Assembly (NCBI GenBank): GCA_945872035.1
Contig: CAMBYA010000008.1
Span: 1-18,525 of the forward strand
Direction of reading: 5' to 3'
Length of the DNA: 18,525 nucleotides
Source of the DNA: Rhizobium sp. Q54
GTDB taxonomy: Bacteria > Pseudomonadota > Alphaproteobacteria > SMXS01
The translations under genes and the position numbers were made by a program. Each line of letters opens with the position of its first letter. Within the stretch, counting starts at the first letter, position 1. Below the pieces are notes generated by a model that was given only the letters and a program-made list of their open reading frames with translations, was not told the DNA's origin and did not search any database. This document shows positions 16,965 through 18,525 of the stretch, piece by piece.

Positions 16965-16993
16965 TTGACACCCAATAGGCGAGCATTTACCTG
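16965..16993 (+). promoter_or_regulatory. Candidate promoter of the CsgG-like gene
   Basis: A perfect TTGACA -35 hexamer lies at 16965-16970. At a spacing of 16-18 bp there is only a poor -10 match (around 16988-16993, TACCTG), so it may need an activator. The leader would be about 65 bases long. Confidence 0.35.
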
Positions 16994-17021
16994 TTCGTTT
17001 GCTGAGCCGCCGATCGATGAT

Positions 17022-17040
17022 AACCCGGTGGCAACCCGGT
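17022..17040. promoter_or_regulatory. Direct repeat AACCCGGT in the leader of the CsgG-like gene
   Basis: AACCCGGT occurs at 17022-17029 and again at 17033-17040, 11 bp apart start to start, about one helical turn. It sits between the candidate promoter and the AGGGGG ribosome binding site at 17051-17056. It is a possible regulator site, inferred from spacing only. Confidence 0.3.
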
Positions 17041-17065
17041 CCAACATTCGAGGGGGTACCTGAAC

Positions 17066-17989
17066 ATGCGCGCGATTGCATTTGCCGTGGCGGCGGCCGT
17101 GGTCATGGCCGGTAGTCCGGCCCTGGCCAAGAAGACGCCCGAGGAGAACCTCGAGATCCCCATGTGCCCGCAGGTGCTGGGCACGGTCGCGATCAAGGAC
17201 AGCCAGAACGAGTGGTGGCGCCAGTACAACCTGGGCAACCCGGCGGCGGTGATCAAGCTGATCGTCATGAAGTCGGGCTGCTTCCAGCTGGTCGATCGCG
17301 GCCAGGGCATGCAGATGATGAAGGAAGAGCGCGAGCTGATGGGCGAGGACGAGCTGCAGCGCGGCTCGGACATCGGCAAGGGCCAGATGAAGGCCGCCGA
17401 TTATTTCATCCTGCCCGATTTGGTGACCCAGGACAGCAACACGGGCGGCAGCGCCATCGGCGCGGGCATCGGCGGCGCCATCGGCGGCGGCTGGGGCGCG
17501 GCGCTGGGCGGCATCAAGAGCAAGAAGCTGGAAGCGCAGGCGCTGCTCACCCTGACCAACGCCCGCACCGGCGTGCAGGAGCTGATCGCCGAAGGCACCT
17601 ACAAGAAGACCGACGTGTCGTTCGGTCTGGGCGGCGGCGGCTGGGGCGGCTTCGGCCTGGCGCTGGCGGCGGCGGGCGGCGGCTATGCCGACACCGACAT
17701 CGGCAAGGTGATCACGCTGGCCTACATCAAGGCCTACCGCAACATGGTGACCCAGATGGGCGGCCTGTCGGGCAACGCCAAGATGGCGGCGCCGCTGCCG
17801 GCCCAGCGCCTGCTGGAGCGCACCGCCCTGCTGTCCGAGCCGCGCGAGGACGCGGCCCCGGTCCGCGGCCTGCGCGAGGGCATCGTGCTGCACCCGACCG
17901 GCAACAAGGAGGGTCTGTTCTGGGAAGTCGAGGAGCCGAATGGCGACCGCGGCTGGGTGCCTTCGGAACTGCTCGAGCTGGCGAAGTAA
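17066..17989 (+). CDS. Exported CsgG/HfaB-like protein with a C-terminal SH3-like domain
   Basis: The 307-residue product starts with a signal peptide (MRAIAFAVAAAVVMAGSPALA, cleavage about residue 21). Residues about 25-235 resemble CsgG/HfaB: a GCFQLVDRGQGMQMM strand-helix, AADYFILPDLV, a glycine-rich transmembrane-like insertion (GGSAIGAGIGGAIGGGWG), then LEAQALLTLTNARTGVQ. CsgG is an outer-membrane lipoprotein that exports curli; HfaB helps anchor the Caulobacter holdfast. No lipobox cysteine follows the signal peptide here, unlike CsgG. Residues about 260-307 (EGIVLHPTGNKEGLFWEVE, then a GDRGWVP turn) look like a bacterial SH3 domain, which may bind peptidoglycan. ATG 17066 has AGGGGG upstream. 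It stands alone, without curli or holdfast genes, and ends before a strong terminator. Confidence 0.8.
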   Translation: MRAIAFAVAAAVVMAGSPALAKKTPEENLEIPMCPQVLGTVAIKDSQNEWWRQYNLGNPAAVIKLIVMKSGCFQLVDRGQGMQMMKEERELMGEDELQRGSDIGKGQMKAADYFILPDLVTQDSNTGGSAIGAGIGGAIGGGWGAALGGIKSKKLEAQALLTLTNARTGVQELIAEGTYKKTDVSFGLGGGGWGGFGLALAAAGGGYADTDIGKVITLAYIKAYRNMVTQMGGLSGNAKMAAPLPAQRLLERTALLSEPREDAAPVRGLREGIVLHPTGNKEGLFWEVEEPNGDRGWVPSELLELAK

Positions 17990-18010
17990 TTTTCGGGGTC
18001 GATCCGAAGG

Positions 18011-18037
18011 AAAAGGGGGCTTCGGCCCCCTTTTTTT
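18011..18037 (+). terminator. Intrinsic terminator after the CsgG-like gene
   Basis: A GGGGGC/GCCCCC stem (18015-18020 and 18025-18030) closes a TTCG tetraloop and is followed by seven Ts (18031-18037). Flanking A and T residues extend the stem to 10 bp. It sits 21 bases past the stop codon and may partly serve the convergent gene ending at 18048. Confidence 0.93.
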
Positions 18038-18047
18038 GTCTGCCGCG

Positions 18048-18296
18048 TCAGGCCGCGACGCCGCTCAGCCAATCGACCACGATGATCACCGTAGGTTCTC
18101 CATCTGGTTCCGCGGTGACGTAGTGCTCCACGTAAAGCACCTCGAAGGTATCGACGACACCGTTTTTCCCCTTCAACCCGCCATCCTCCGTCACAATGAC
18201 CCGGTCGCCGGGGGATGGTAGCTGCAGGAAGTCATAGGTGCCTCTCAGCCAGACATCCTCACCGTCGCGACGAAATTGCAGCTTGGCCGTGATCAC
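18048..18296 (-). CDS. Small hypothetical protein
   Basis: The 82-residue product begins at GTG 18296. I do not recognise a family. It has no signal peptide or membrane segment. Its alternating hydrophobic pattern, with a GDRVIVTEDGGLKG turn and a final TVIIVVDWL strand, suggests a small beta-rich fold. Its GTG start is 6 bases after the stop of the surface-antigen-like gene, which favours a two-gene operon. The AAAGG ribosome binding site is unusually close to the GTG, so the start could be wrong. The terminator at 18011-18037 lies beyond its stop. Confidence 0.6.
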   Translation of the reverse strand: MITAKLQFRRDGEDVWLRGTYDFLQLPSPGDRVIVTEDGGLKGKNGVVDTFEVLYVEHYVTAEPDGEPTVIIVVDWLSGVAA

Positions 18297-18302
18297 CGGC
18301 CT

Positions 18303-18525
18303 TTAGCCGTTCTCGTCGATCAGCCAGGTGCCGTCCGGCGCCATGCAGGCGGTGCCGTAGCCGGTGGACTTCTTGCCGCCCGCGTTGACCACCTGCTGGA
18401 ACTCGCGGCAGCTCTTGCCGCCCATGCTGAACCTGGGCTGGGGTGTGATCGAGCCGCTGGTGCCGGTCTTGGCGTTGGACCAGGACGTGGCCTTGCCCGC
18501 CACACCCGTTGACAGGGCCTTCTGC
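18303..18525 (-). CDS. 17-kDa surface antigen-like protein, C-terminal part (partial)
   Basis: The gene enters from the right edge, and only its last 73 residues are visible, in frame to base 18524. They contain WSNAKTGTSGSITPQP, CREFQQVVNAGGKK and YGTACMAPDGTWLIDENG, the pattern of the C-terminal domain of Rickettsia 17-kDa-type surface antigens in Alphaproteobacteria. In complete members a lipoprotein signal peptide and a glycine-zipper membrane region precede this domain; neither can be checked here. Two cysteines (in SCREF and TACMA) are likely disulfide-forming. A GTG within the visible part is not the start, because the conserved part continues before it. The small hypothetical gene follows 6 bases after the stop. 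Confidence 0.8.
   Translation of the reverse strand, partial: QKALSTGVAGKATSWSNAKTGTSGSITPQPRFSMGGKSCREFQQVVNAGGKKSTGYGTACMAPDGTWLIDENG

Overview
The window reads as an ordinary chromosomal segment of a GC-rich alphaproteobacterium. The evidence is the dense GC-rich coding and a set of core genes in an arrangement I associate with that class: a histone-deacetylase-like gene followed by xseB, ispA, dxs and tlyA, a TrmA/RumA methyltransferase, a fabI-aroC pair, a Sua5-type tsaC overlapping an FAD oxidase, and a Rickettsia-17-kDa-type surface antigen. I cannot name a genus. No rRNA, tRNA, CRISPR array, insertion sequence or prophage was recognised, and no stretch longer than 300 bases lacks a gene.

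Layout. Bases 1-1691 (minus): a Sua5-type threonylcarbamoyl-AMP synthase overlapping by ATGA a D-2-hydroxyglutarate-dehydrogenase-like FAD oxidase that runs off the left edge. Bases 1692-4742 (plus): a divergent promoter region with a perfect TTACCG/CGGTAA palindrome, then a metallo-beta-lactamase-fold hydrolase and a long-chain acyl-CoA ligase. Bases 4739-5301 (minus): a small RHH antitoxin/ParE-RelE toxin pair whose last codon overlaps the stop of the ligase gene. Bases 5456-9567 (plus): a tight HDAC-like/xseB/ispA/dxs cluster with a candidate leaderless promoter. Bases 9580-9668: a perfect 30-bp inverted repeat of REP type. Bases 9683-13992 (plus): tlyA, an ABC ATPase and its membrane partner, and a TrmA/RumA methyltransferase. 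Bases 13999-16886 (minus): fabI, aroC and then two small exported paralogues, one with a CxxCH haem motif and one in which it is destroyed, with an 18-bp imperfect tandem repeat before them. Bases 16965-18037 (plus): a CsgG/HfaB-like exported protein with an SH3-like tail and a strong terminator. Bases 18048-18525 (minus): a small unknown protein and the C-terminal part of a 17-kDa surface-antigen-like protein.

How the genes work together. Dxs and IspA are the entry step and a later prenyl-chain step of isoprenoid synthesis. FabI and AroC serve fatty-acid and aromatic synthesis. TlyA, the RumA-like enzyme and TsaC modify rRNA or tRNA. Most of the window is therefore housekeeping. The parts least explained by known roles are the haem/no-haem cytochrome-like pair, the CsgG-SH3 protein without a visible lipobox, the two dyad-containing promoters, and the orphan ABC system.
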